6,487 nucleotides of DNA from Candidatus Rokuibacteriota bacterium (GCA_016179165.1 JACORX010000107.1:1-6487); one strand, 5' to 3'. Counted from the stretch's first letter, positions 1 to 6,487 are shown. Numbers and translations are program-made. Notes: a model not told the origin generated them from the sequence alone.

Positions 1-1
1 C

Positions 2-1135
2 ATGTATCCACGATTGCTTCAGCCACCTGCCAAGCAGAGCTTCTTCCTGTTCGGGCCGCGCGGGGTGGGCAAGACCGCCTGGGCGCACGAACAGTTTCCC
101 GACGCACTGTTCTTCGACCTGCTCGATCACCAGACGTACGCGCAGTTGCTGGCCGCGCCGCAGCGGCTTGGCGACCAGATCCCGCAGGGGCACAAGGCCT
201 GGGTGGTCGTGGACGACGTCCAGCGCGCCCCGGAGTTGCTCGATGAAGTGCACCGGCTCATCGAGTCACGCCGGCTGCGGTTTGTGTTGACCGGTTCGAG
301 CGCGCGCAAACTGCGGCGTCGGGGCGTCAACCTGCTGGCGGGTCGGGCGCTGACCTGCCACATGCATCCGTTCACGGCGCTGGAACTGGGCAAGGATTTC
401 GACTTGAAACACGCGTTGCGTTGGGGTTGCCTGCCGCTGGCCTGCACCAGCGACAAGCCGCAGGACTACGTGAAGAGCTATGCGGCGACCTACCTGCGCG
501 AGGAGGTGCAACAGGAGGGATTCGCCCGCAACATCGGCGCGTTCGGCCGGTTCCTCGAAGCGGCCAGCTTTTCGCAGGGCAGCGTGTTGAACATGGCGGC
601 GGTCGCCCGCGAGTGCGCGGTCTCGGCCAAGGTCGTCGAGGATTACTTCAGCATTCTCGAGGACCTTCTGATCGCTGTGCGCTTACCGGTCTTTACCAAA
701 CGTGCCAAACACCGGCTGATCGCGCATCCGAAGTTCTTCTATTTCGACGCCGGCGTGTATCAGGCTATCCGCCCGCGCGGTCCGCTGGATGCCCCGGAGC
801 AGATTCACGGCGCTGCGTTGGAGACGGTGTTCTTGCAGCAGGCGCGGGCGCTCAACGACTACCGGGACCTGGGTTATCGCCTGCACTACTGGCGCACGGT
901 GACGGGCGAGGAGGTGGATTTCGTCCTGTACGGCAAACGCGGCCTGCGTGCCTTCGAAGTGAAAATGGCGCACCGCGTCCGGCCCGACGACCTGCGCGGG
1001 TTGCTGCGTTTCCGGGAAGATTTCCCGCAGGCCAAAACGCACCTGTTGTACCTGGGCAATCGCCGCTGGCACGACCGCGGCGTCGACGTGTTGCCATTCA
1101 CGGATTGTGTGACCCAACTCGACCACTGGTTATGA
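2..1135 (+). CDS. AAA_14/DUF4143-family P-loop ATPase with C-terminal nuclease-like domain
   Basis: Putative ATP-binding protein of the AAA_14 + DUF4143 architecture, 377 residues, a normal length for the family, whose cellular role is largely unknown. Seen: the N-terminus reads MYPRLL, a typical family start. Walker A is GPRGVGKT at residues 18-25. A Walker B strand, VVVDD, spans 68-72, with Asp72 where many relatives have Glu. A sensor-like TGSSARKL follows at 97-104. A winged-helix-like stretch lies around 190-235 and the conserved KFFYFDAGV at 244-252. The C-terminal part has Glu274, Asp306 in EEVDF, and Glu319-x-Lys321 in FEVK, the spacing of a PD-(D/E)xK nuclease fold. Family knowledge: such genes are scattered accessory genes, often patchily distributed and apparently mobile. 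Odd: TTG/TTA leucine codons are far commoner than in the downstream genes, suggesting transfer. The gene seems intact. Its promoter and ribosome site lie outside the window. Substrate and partners cannot be inferred. Confidence 0.9.
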   Translation: MYPRLLQPPAKQSFFLFGPRGVGKTAWAHEQFPDALFFDLLDHQTYAQLLAAPQRLGDQIPQGHKAWVVVDDVQRAPELLDEVHRLIESRRLRFVLTGSSARKLRRRGVNLLAGRALTCHMHPFTALELGKDFDLKHALRWGCLPLACTSDKPQDYVKSYAATYLREEVQQEGFARNIGAFGRFLEAASFSQGSVLNMAAVARECAVSAKVVEDYFSILEDLLIAVRLPVFTKRAKHRLIAHPKFFYFDAGVYQAIRPRGPLDAPEQIHGAALETVFLQQARALNDYRDLGYRLHYWRTVTGEEVDFVLYGKRGLRAFEVKMAHRVRPDDLRGLLRFREDFPQAKTHLLYLGNRRWHDRGVDVLPFTDCVTQLDHWL

Positions 1136-1171
1136 TCGCGCCCGGCAGACCAACTCATGGGCGCGCCGGGG

Positions 1172-1177
1172 TAGAAT
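1172..1177 (+). promoter_or_regulatory. Possible -10 element for the gltX operon, close enough for a leaderless transcript
   Basis: The hexamer TAGAAT matches the sigma-70 -10 consensus at five of six positions. It lies in the 50-base gap between the ATPase stop codon and the gltX start, where a promoter for the downstream run would be expected. Only eight bases separate it from the gltX ATG, so transcription would begin at or within a few bases of the start codon. No Shine-Dalgarno sequence is visible in those bases. A -35 box at the usual spacing (1149-1154, ACCAAC) is poor. This is inference from one short motif. Confidence 0.35.
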
Positions 1178-1185
1178 GATGCCCC

Positions 1186-2646
1186 ATGGCTGACACGGTC
1201 AGAGTCCGCTTTGCTCCCAGCCCCACGGGCTCCTTCCACGTGGGCGGCGCGCGCACCGCGCTTTTCAACTGGGCCTTCGCGCGGCACCACAAGGGCGTCT
1301 TCATCCTCAGGATCGAGGACACGGACCGGTCGCGCTCGACCGACGAGCACATCGTCCAGATCCTGGACGTCCTGCGCTGGCTCGGGCTCGACTGGGACGA
1401 GGGCCCGCCCGCGTCCGGGTACCGCCAGACCGAGCGCTTCGAGATCTACCGCGCTCACGGCGAACGCCTCCTCGCCGACGGGCGCGCGTACCGCTGCCGC
1501 TGCACGCCGGAGACTCTCGACGCGCTCCGCGACGCCGCCAAGGCCCGCAAGGAGCAGTTCCGGTATCCGGGCACGTGCCGCGAGGCCGGCGTGCCGGCCT
1601 CCGAGCCGCACGCGTTGAGACTCAAGATGCCCGTGGGCGGGCAGACGGTGGTCGAGGACGCCATCCTCGGCACCGTGACCTTCGACAACGACACGCTGGA
1701 CGACTGGATCCTGGTGCGCACGGACGGAACGCCGACCTACAACTTCTGCGTGGTCGTGGACGACGTGACCATGAAGATCACTCACGTCATCCGGGGCAAT
1801 GACCACCTGAACAACACGCCCAAGCAGATCGCCTGCTACGCGGCGCTGGGCTACGAGATGCCGCTGTTTGCCCACATCCCGATGATCCTGGCGCCGGACC
1901 GGGGCAAGATGTCCAAGCGTCACGGTGCCACGACGGTCGAGGAGTTCAGGGACCAGGGCATTCTCCCGGAGGCCCTGGTCAACTACCTGGCGAGGCTCGG
2001 GTGGTCCCACGGTGATGACGAAATCTTTTCGCCGAAGGAACTCGCCGAGCACTTCACGTTGGCCCAGGTGGGCAAGGCGGGCGCTGTCTTCGACCGGGAG
2101 AAGCTCCTGTGGGTCTCTCTCGAGTGGATCAAGGCGGCCGCGCCCGAGCGCCTCGCCGAGGTGCTCACGCCCTTCCTTGGTCCCGCTCTGGGACTCCCCT
2201 CCGCGGCCGGCGCGGCTCTTGTCGACCCGGCGCGTCTCGCGGCGATCGCCGCGAGCCTCAAGGAGCGGTCCCGCACTCTCGTCGAGATGGCGGAGCAGGC
2301 GGCCTGCTACTTCAGGCCGCCCGCGGCCTATGACGCCCCGGCGACCGCGAAGTTCTGGGGGCCCGAGGCGCCCCACCGGTACGCCGTGCTGATCAAGCGC
2401 CACCTTTCCCAGGAGGCATTCGACCCGGAGAGCCTCGAGGGCCTCTACCGGGGGCTCGCCGCCGAGATGGGGCTCAAGCTCGTGGACCTGGCTCAGCTCA
2501 CGCGCATCGCGCTCACCGGCAAGACCGCGAGCCCGCCGGTCTTCCAGGTGGCCGCGCTCCTCGGCAAGGCCGAGACGATCGCTCGCCTCAAGACGGCGCT
2601 GGCCGCGGTGGAGCGAGCCAAGCCCCCGCTAGGACCCAAACAATGA
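1186..2646 (+). CDS. gltX: Glutamyl-tRNA synthetase
   Basis: Cytoplasmic class I aminoacyl-tRNA synthetase that attaches glutamate to tRNA-Glu using ATP. At 486 residues it is close to the usual 470-490. Seen: the N-terminal VRFAPSPTGSFHVGGAR carries the HIGH-type motif as HVGG at 18-21. RIEDTDRSRST follows, and the KMSKS loop is KMSKR at 241-245. The zinc-binding insertion shows Cys104, Cys106 and Cys131, but residue 133 is Glu where E. coli has His127 as fourth ligand. The C-terminal helical anticodon-binding region, about 330-486, ends in the typical ALTGKTASPPVFQVAALLGK pattern. The 1186 ATG is chosen because the conserved block begins a few residues later; nearby upstream ATGs are out of frame. 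No Shine-Dalgarno is visible. It is the first gene of the run and overlaps the phosphatase gene by ATGA. Whether the enzyme also charges tRNA-Gln (non-discriminating) cannot be told by eye. The family assignment is very secure. Confidence 0.97.
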   Translation: MADTVRVRFAPSPTGSFHVGGARTALFNWAFARHHKGVFILRIEDTDRSRSTDEHIVQILDVLRWLGLDWDEGPPASGYRQTERFEIYRAHGERLLADGRAYRCRCTPETLDALRDAAKARKEQFRYPGTCREAGVPASEPHALRLKMPVGGQTVVEDAILGTVTFDNDTLDDWILVRTDGTPTYNFCVVVDDVTMKITHVIRGNDHLNNTPKQIACYAALGYEMPLFAHIPMILAPDRGKMSKRHGATTVEEFRDQGILPEALVNYLARLGWSHGDDEIFSPKELAEHFTLAQVGKAGAVFDREKLLWVSLEWIKAAAPERLAEVLTPFLGPALGLPSAAGAALVDPARLAAIAASLKERSRTLVEMAEQAACYFRPPAAYDAPATAKFWGPEAPHRYAVLIKRHLSQEAFDPESLEGLYRGLAAEMGLKLVDLAQLTRIALTGKTASPPVFQVAALLGKAETIARLKTALAAVERAKPPLGPKQ

Positions 2647-3284
2647 GCAGCCTCATCCTAGCGCGCCACGGCCAGTCAGTGTCGAATGCCGTGCGCCGCT
2701 TCCAGGGCGTGCAGGACGTGGCGCTCTCCGAGCTGGGCGCGCGCCAGGCCGAGGCGCTCGGCCTGGCGCTCCGCCGGCTGCGCATCACCGCGGTCTACAC
2801 GAGCCCGCTCGAGCGCGCGCGGCGAACGGCTGAGATCGCCGCCGCGGGGCTCGGCGTGCCGCTGACGCCGGTGCACGACCTGCGCGAGCTGTCGCTGGGA
2901 GATTGGGAGGGACGCACGGTGGACGAGATCCGGGCGTTGCCGGGCGACCCGTACGAGCAGTGGGTGCGCGATCCCGTGGCCTGCCTGCCGCCGGGCGCCG
3001 AGCCGCTGCCCGAAGTCCAGGCGCGCGTGGTGAGCGCCATGGCGGACATCGTGGCCGCCCACCCCAACGGCCGGCAGGTGCTGGTCGTCTGCCACGGCGG
3101 CGTCATCAGCGCCTACCTGGCCCAGTGCCTGGGGCTGCCCCTGTCCTCCATCTGGCGCCTGACGCTGTCGAACTGCTCGATAACGGAAGTGGCGCCGCCC
3201 TCCGTACGCTCCGTCAACAGCACGGGACACCTCGCGGGCCTCAGCGTCAATAACCCGATGTCGCCCTCGATGTTTGGGCTCTAG
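2643..3284 (+). CDS. Histidine phosphatase superfamily protein (phosphoglycerate mutase-like)
   Basis: A 213-residue branch-1 histidine phosphatase. These enzymes pass a phosphoryl group through a catalytic histidine. Seen: the RHG signature is LARHGQSVSN, with Arg8 and nucleophile His9. Arg58 lies in SPLERARRTA. A probable acid, Glu82, sits in LRELSLGDWEG. The second histidine, His151, is in VVCHGG. All core catalytic positions are present, so it should be active. There is no signal peptide, so it is probably cytoplasmic. The substrate is unresolved: family members include GpmB-like proteins, alpha-ribazole phosphatase (CobC), sugar-phosphate and phosphoserine phosphatases, and no cobalamin genes are nearby to favour CobC. 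The ATG overlaps the gltX stop as ATGA, with AGGA at 2631-2634 eight bases upstream, indicating translational coupling. The stop lies two bases before the transporter start. The last 20 or so residues are low in recognisable features. Confidence 0.92.
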   Translation: MSSLILARHGQSVSNAVRRFQGVQDVALSELGARQAEALGLALRRLRITAVYTSPLERARRTAEIAAAGLGVPLTPVHDLRELSLGDWEGRTVDEIRALPGDPYEQWVRDPVACLPPGAEPLPEVQARVVSAMADIVAAHPNGRQVLVVCHGGVISAYLAQCLGLPLSSIWRLTLSNCSITEVAPPSVRSVNSTGHLAGLSVNNPMSPSMFGL

Positions 3285-3286
3285 CC

Positions 3287-4897
3287 ATGGTGCTGCTGGC
3301 GCTCTTCGGGGGACTGGCGCTGCTCCTCTACGGCATGCAGTTCTCCGGCGAGGGGCTCCAGCGCGCGGCCGGCGGGCACCTCCGGCACATGCTGACGAGC
3401 GCCACGCGGACGCGTCTGTCCGCGGTGTGCTCGGGCGCGCTTGCGACGGCGGTCATTCAGTCCTCCTCGGCGACCACGCTCATGCTGATCGGCTTCGTCT
3501 CGGCGGGGCTCGTCACCTTCCGCCAGTCGCTCGGCGTGATCCTGGGCGCCGACATCGGCACGACCTTCACCGTGCAGCTCCTGGCCTTCAAGGTCCAGGA
3601 CCTGGCCCTGCTCATGGTCGGGGCGGGCTTCGCGCTCTCCTTCTTCGGCCGGCGCGGGCTCGTCAAGAGCCTCGGGCAGGCGGTGCTGGGCTTCGGGTTC
3701 GTCTTCCTCGGCATGCGCGTCATGACCGAGGCGATGGCGCCGGTGGCGGACAGCGCGCTCGCGCGCCAGGTGCTGGTGGCGCTCTCGGGCAATGCCGGCC
3801 TGGGACTCCTGGTGGGCGCGGCCTTCAGCGCGGGCATGACCTCGTCCGTCGCGACGATCGGCCTCCTGCTCTCGCTCGCCCAGCAGGGGCTCCTGCCGCT
3901 GGACGGCGCCATCCCCGTGGTCCTCGGCGCCAACATCGGCACGTGCGCGACGGCGCTGGCGGCGAGCCTGCGCTCCTCCGCCGACGCGCGGCGGGTTGCC
4001 GTGGCGCACATCGCCTTCAAGGTGCTGGGCGTTGCCATGGTCTTCCCGTTCATCCAGCCCCTGGCGGCGCTGGTCACCGTCACCGCGGGCGACACCGCGC
4101 GGCAGATCGCGAACACGCACACGTTCTTCAACGTGGCGATCAGCGCGCTCTTCCTGCCCTTCGCCCCGTGGGCGGCGCGCGCGATCACGATGCTCGTGCC
4201 GGACGACGCGACGACGGCCGACAATCCCTTCAAGACGCGCTACCTCGACGACCGGTTCCTCGACCAGCCGGCCCTGGCGCTCGGGCAGGCGACGCGCGAA
4301 GCGCTCCGCATGGGCGACGTGGCGCAGGGCATGCTGCGCGACGCCATGGTCGTCCTCCACACGAACAACCAGGAGCTGCTCGAGGAGGTGGAGCGGCGCG
4401 ACGACCAGCTCGACTACCTCGAGCGCGAAATCAAGCTCTTCCTGTCGCGCCTGGGGCAGGAGACGATGTCCCCCGACCTCTTACGCAAAGAAATCGGGCT
4501 CATCTCCTTCATCGGCAACCTCGAGAACATCGGCGACATCGTGGACAAGAACTTGATGGAGCTGGCCCGCAAGAAGCTCTACCAGGGCCGGCGCTTCTCG
4601 GAGGCGGGCGAGGCGGAGCTGCTGGAGTTCCACGGCATGATCTCGAAGAACCTCGAGCGCGCGATCGCGGGCTTCGCCGCCAACGACCGGACGCTGGCGC
4701 AGGAGGTGCTGGACCAGCGCCCGACGATCCGCCAGCGCGAGCGCGAGCTCCGCACCTCCCACTTGGCGCGGCTCCGCCAGGGGCTGGCCGAGTCGCTCGA
4801 GACATCCGAGATCCACCTGGACGTGCTGACCAACCTCAAGCGCATCTCGTCGCACATCTCGCAGCTGGTGTTTCCGATCCTCGAAGAAGGCGCGTGA
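3287..4897 (+). CDS. Na/Pi cotransporter family protein with PhoU-like C-terminal domain
   Basis: Inner-membrane protein of the NptA/YjbB type, 536 residues, expected to move inorganic phosphate coupled to sodium; E. coli YjbB is linked to phosphate export. Seen: two inverted Na_Pi_cotrans repeats. Repeat one has IQSSSATT with Gln58-Ser61, then GADIGTT at 87-93. Repeat two has TSSVAT with Thr185-Val188, then GANIGTC at 214-220. The conserved NTHTFFN lies at 276-282. Several hydrophobic stretches fill residues 1-305. The soluble tail, about 320-536, is helical, charged and PhoU-like, with coiled-coil-like segments such as LLEEVERRDDQLDYLEREIK. The second repeat lacks the canonical QSSS, which may alter substrate or ion binding. 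The start is two bases after the phosphatase stop without a clear Shine-Dalgarno, so it probably depends on coupling. Direction of transport is not determinable here. Confidence 0.93.
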   Translation: MVLLALFGGLALLLYGMQFSGEGLQRAAGGHLRHMLTSATRTRLSAVCSGALATAVIQSSSATTLMLIGFVSAGLVTFRQSLGVILGADIGTTFTVQLLAFKVQDLALLMVGAGFALSFFGRRGLVKSLGQAVLGFGFVFLGMRVMTEAMAPVADSALARQVLVALSGNAGLGLLVGAAFSAGMTSSVATIGLLLSLAQQGLLPLDGAIPVVLGANIGTCATALAASLRSSADARRVAVAHIAFKVLGVAMVFPFIQPLAALVTVTAGDTARQIANTHTFFNVAISALFLPFAPWAARAITMLVPDDATTADNPFKTRYLDDRFLDQPALALGQATREALRMGDVAQGMLRDAMVVLHTNNQELLEEVERRDDQLDYLEREIKLFLSRLGQETMSPDLLRKEIGLISFIGNLENIGDIVDKNLMELARKKLYQGRRFSEAGEAELLEFHGMISKNLERAIAGFAANDRTLAQEVLDQRPTIRQRERELRTSHLARLRQGLAESLETSEIHLDVLTNLKRISSHISQLVFPILEEGA

Positions 4898-4901
4898 GGA
4901 G
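4895..4901 (+). promoter_or_regulatory. Ribosome binding site for glgA, overlapping the upstream stop codon
   Basis: TGAGGAG begins at the TGA stop of the transporter gene and supplies a GAGGAG Shine-Dalgarno core. Seven bases separate it from the ATG at 4909. It fixes the glgA start even though the same reading frame stays open for 545 codons upstream, and it implies that ribosomes finishing the transporter could restart on glgA. Confidence 0.8.
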
Positions 4902-4908
4902 CCGGGAT

Positions 4909-6429
4909 ATGGCGCAGCGTCTCCGCGTGCTGCTGGTCGCCTCCGAGGCCTCGCCCTTCGCCAAGACGGGCGGGCTCGGCGACGTCGCCGCCGCCCTGCC
5001 GCGCGCGCTGCGCGCGCTCGGGCACGACGTGCGCATCCTCATGCCGCGCTACCGCGGCGTGGAGCGCCACGCCTCCGTCATCAGGACTGTCGTCCCGCGC
5101 CTCGAGGTGCCGGTGGGCGACCGGCGGGTCGAGAGCGCGCTGCTCGCGACCGAGACGAGCGCCGGCGTGCCCGTCTACTTCCTCCAGCAAGACCGGTACT
5201 TCGACCGCGACGGGCTCTACGGCACGGGCGACGGCGACTACTCGGACAACTGCGAGCGCTTCGTCTTCTTCTGCCGCGGCGCGCTCGAGGCGCTGATCGC
5301 GCTCGACGGAGAGGGGCGGGAGGCCTGGCGCCCGCAGATCATCCACGCCAACGACTGGCAGACCGGGCTCATTTCCGTCTACCTCCGCACGCTCTACCGC
5401 GACCACCCGGCGCTCAGCGCCGTCGCCACGGTCTTCACCATTCACAACCTGGCCTACCAGGGCGTCTTCTGGCACCACGACATGCCGATGACCGGCCTCG
5501 GCTGGGACGTCTTCACCCCTGCGGGGATCGAGTTCTACGGCAAGCTCAACTTCCTGAAGGGCGGGCTCGTGTTCTCGAACCTGCTCACCACGGTCAGCCG
5601 CACGTACGCGGCAGAGATCCGCACTCCCGAGTTCGGCAACGGGCTCGAGGGCGTGCTCGAGGAGCGCGCCCAGGATCTCCATGGTGTGGTCAACGGCATC
5701 GACTACGAGCAGTGGAACCCGGCGAAGGACCCCGCGCTTCCGCGCTCGTACTCGCCGGCGGAGCCCGAAGGCAAGCTCGTCTGCCGCGAGGCCCTGCGCC
5801 GCGAGCTGGGGCTCACCGATGTTGGGCTCAACGGCGGGCCGGGGCCGCTCGTCGCCATGATCACGCGGCTCGCCGGGCAGAAGGGTCTCGACGTGGCGCT
5901 CGAGAGCCTCCCCGGCATGCTGGACGCCGGGTGCCGGGTCGCGCTCCTCGGCTCGGGCGAGGCGTCCCTCGAGGAAGCCTGGACCCACGCGGCCGCGCGC
6001 CACCCGGGCACGGTCGCCGTGCGCATCGGCTACGATCCGGAGCTCGCCTCGCGGATGTACGCGGGGGCGGACTGTGTTCTCATGCCGTCCCGCTACGAGC
6101 CGTGCGGGCTCGCGCAGCTGATCGCGCTGCGGTACGGCGCGGTGCCGGTGGTCCGGCGCACCGGCGGCCTGGCGGACACAGTAACCGAATTCGACGGGGC
6201 CCGCCGCACCGGCACGGGGTTCCTGTTCGACGCGTTCTCGGCGGACGCGTTGCTGGACGCCGTCCGGCGCGCGGCGGCCGCCTTCCGACGGCCGGAACTC
6301 TGGGGTGCCCTCGTCAAGAACGCGATGACCGAGGATTTCTCGTGGGACACCTCGGCCCGCGAATACGCGCAGCTCTACAAGAAGGTGCTCCGCCCACAGG
6401 GCGCCAAGCCGTCACGGAGGTCGCGATGA
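4909..6429 (+). CDS. glgA: Glycogen synthase (ADP-glucose type, GT5)
   Basis: Transfers glucose from ADP-glucose to the non-reducing end of alpha-1,4-glucan, the elongation step of bacterial glycogen synthesis in the cytoplasm. At 506 residues it is slightly longer than E. coli GlgA (477). Seen: the GT5 N-terminal domain opens LRVLLVASEASPFAKTGGLGDV, with the ADP-glucose-binding lysine at Lys19. HANDWQ lies at 146-151, with His146 at the position of E. coli His161. The C-terminal GT-B domain carries TRLAGQKG with Arg320 and Lys325, matching E. coli Arg300 and Lys305. PSRYEPCGLAQL holds catalytic Glu397, and RRTGGLADTV follows. All known active-site positions look intact. The start at 4909 is set by the Shine-Dalgarno seven bases upstream and by homology beginning at once; the upstream open frame is only the shadow of the transporter gene. 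No glgB, glgC or glgP is visible, so the rest of the pathway is presumably elsewhere. The end overlaps the PII gene by ATGA. Confidence 0.97.
   Translation: MAQRLRVLLVASEASPFAKTGGLGDVAAALPRALRALGHDVRILMPRYRGVERHASVIRTVVPRLEVPVGDRRVESALLATETSAGVPVYFLQQDRYFDRDGLYGTGDGDYSDNCERFVFFCRGALEALIALDGEGREAWRPQIIHANDWQTGLISVYLRTLYRDHPALSAVATVFTIHNLAYQGVFWHHDMPMTGLGWDVFTPAGIEFYGKLNFLKGGLVFSNLLTTVSRTYAAEIRTPEFGNGLEGVLEERAQDLHGVVNGIDYEQWNPAKDPALPRSYSPAEPEGKLVCREALRRELGLTDVGLNGGPGPLVAMITRLAGQKGLDVALESLPGMLDAGCRVALLGSGEASLEEAWTHAAARHPGTVAVRIGYDPELASRMYAGADCVLMPSRYEPCGLAQLIALRYGAVPVVRRTGGLADTVTEFDGARRTGTGFLFDAFSADALLDAVRRAAAAFRRPELWGALVKNAMTEDFSWDTSAREYAQLYKKVLRPQGAKPSRRSR
6416..6420 (+). promoter_or_regulatory. 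Ribosome binding site for the PII gene
   Basis: GGAGG lies inside the last codons of glgA, five bases before the ATG at 6426. It is the strongest Shine-Dalgarno in the window. It suggests the PII protein is made efficiently in its own right as well as through the ATGA coupling to glgA. Confidence 0.8.
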
Positions 6430-6487
6430 AGAAGATCGAGGCGATCATCAAGCCGTTCAAGCTCGACGACGTCAAGGAGGCGCTGAC
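6426..6487 (+). CDS. glnB: PII nitrogen regulatory protein, N-terminal fragment cut by the window end
   Basis: Only the first 20 residues plus two bases are visible, reading MKKIEAIIKPFKLDDVKEAL, the classic first strand and helix of PII proteins. Family knowledge: PII trimers of about 112 residues sense ATP/ADP and 2-oxoglutarate and control nitrogen assimilation targets such as glutamine synthetase, its modifying enzymes, NtrB and ammonium channels. The T-loop, including the usual uridylylation site Tyr51, lies beyond the window, so GlnB versus GlnK cannot be decided; the symbol is provisional. The ATG overlaps the glgA stop as ATGA and has a strong GGAGG five bases upstream, placing it in the same operon as glgA. 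Confidence 0.9.
   Translation, partial: MKKIEAIIKPFKLDDVKEAL

Noticed and set aside
1141..1170. Inverted repeat CCCGGC / GCCGGG with an 18-base loop between the ATPase and gltX, considered as a terminator.
   Set aside because: The stem is only six base pairs, the loop is long and no run of T follows. Such short GC repeats are common by chance at this composition.
1168..1185. GGGG and CCCC flanking ten bases just before the gltX ATG, considered as a regulatory hairpin.
   Set aside because: A four-base-pair stem is too weak to claim, and it would overlap the proposed -10 element.
886..2403. A 505-codon open frame on the minus strand opposite the ATPase end and gltX.
   Set aside because: It crosses the end of one real gene and most of gltX, has low-complexity composition and no recognised motif. 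It is best explained as a GC-driven antisense shadow.
2643..3284. Naming the histidine phosphatase cobC or gpmB.
   Set aside because: The catalytic residues define the superfamily only. There are no cobalamin or glycolysis neighbours, and substrate specificity cannot be read from these motifs.
3274..4908. The reading frame of glgA stays open for 545 codons upstream, which would make a 1051-residue protein.
   Set aside because: The upstream part is Ala/Arg/Gly/Pro-rich with no recognisable domain and lies entirely over the well-supported transporter gene in another frame. A clear Shine-Dalgarno and the conserved GlgA N-terminus place the true start at 4909. Few stop codons are expected in DNA this GC-rich.
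4579..6003. A 474-codon minus-strand open frame opposite the transporter end and glgA.
   Set aside because: It spans two confidently identified genes, has Arg/Ala/Val-rich composition and no domain signature, so it is treated as a shadow.

Overview
This is a GC-rich, tightly packed bacterial chromosome segment with every gene on the + strand. It holds five complete protein genes and the first 20 codons of a sixth. I see no RNA genes, CRISPR arrays, insertion sequences or long repeats. The protein types and very high GC fit a free-living Gram-negative-like bacterium, possibly an uncultured lineage such as Rokubacteria/NC10 or a deltaproteobacterium-like group. That placement is an impression from gene content and order, not a demonstrated assignment.

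Layout: (i) 2-1135, a P-loop ATPase of the AAA_14/DUF4143 type with a C-terminal PD-(D/E)xK-like nuclease motif, probably a laterally acquired accessory gene. (ii) 1136-1185, a 50-base gap with a possible -10 element right before the next start codon. (iii) 1186 to the window end, a run of five genes: gltX (glutamyl-tRNA synthetase), a histidine (phosphoglycerate mutase-like) phosphatase, a Na/Pi cotransporter-family protein with a PhoU-like tail, glgA (glycogen synthase), and the start of a PII signalling protein (glnB/glnK).

The junctions in the run are a 4-base ATGA overlap, a 2-base gap, an 11-base gap holding part of a Shine-Dalgarno sequence, and another ATGA overlap. This geometry strongly suggests one co-transcribed, translationally coupled unit. 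Functionally it joins glutamate charging, phosphate handling, carbon storage and the 2-oxoglutarate/ATP-sensing PII protein. A shared response to carbon/nitrogen/phosphate status is a reasonable inference but is not shown by the sequence.

The first gene differs from the rest in codon choice: 14 of its 49 leucine codons are TTG or TTA, whereas gltX has only two TTG codons. The core operon therefore seems to start just after a boundary between accessory and housekeeping DNA. I found no convincing new biological system. The points most worth checking are the foreign-looking ATPase, the degenerate second QSSS motif of the transporter, the altered zinc-ligand position in GltX, and the possibly leaderless gltX start.
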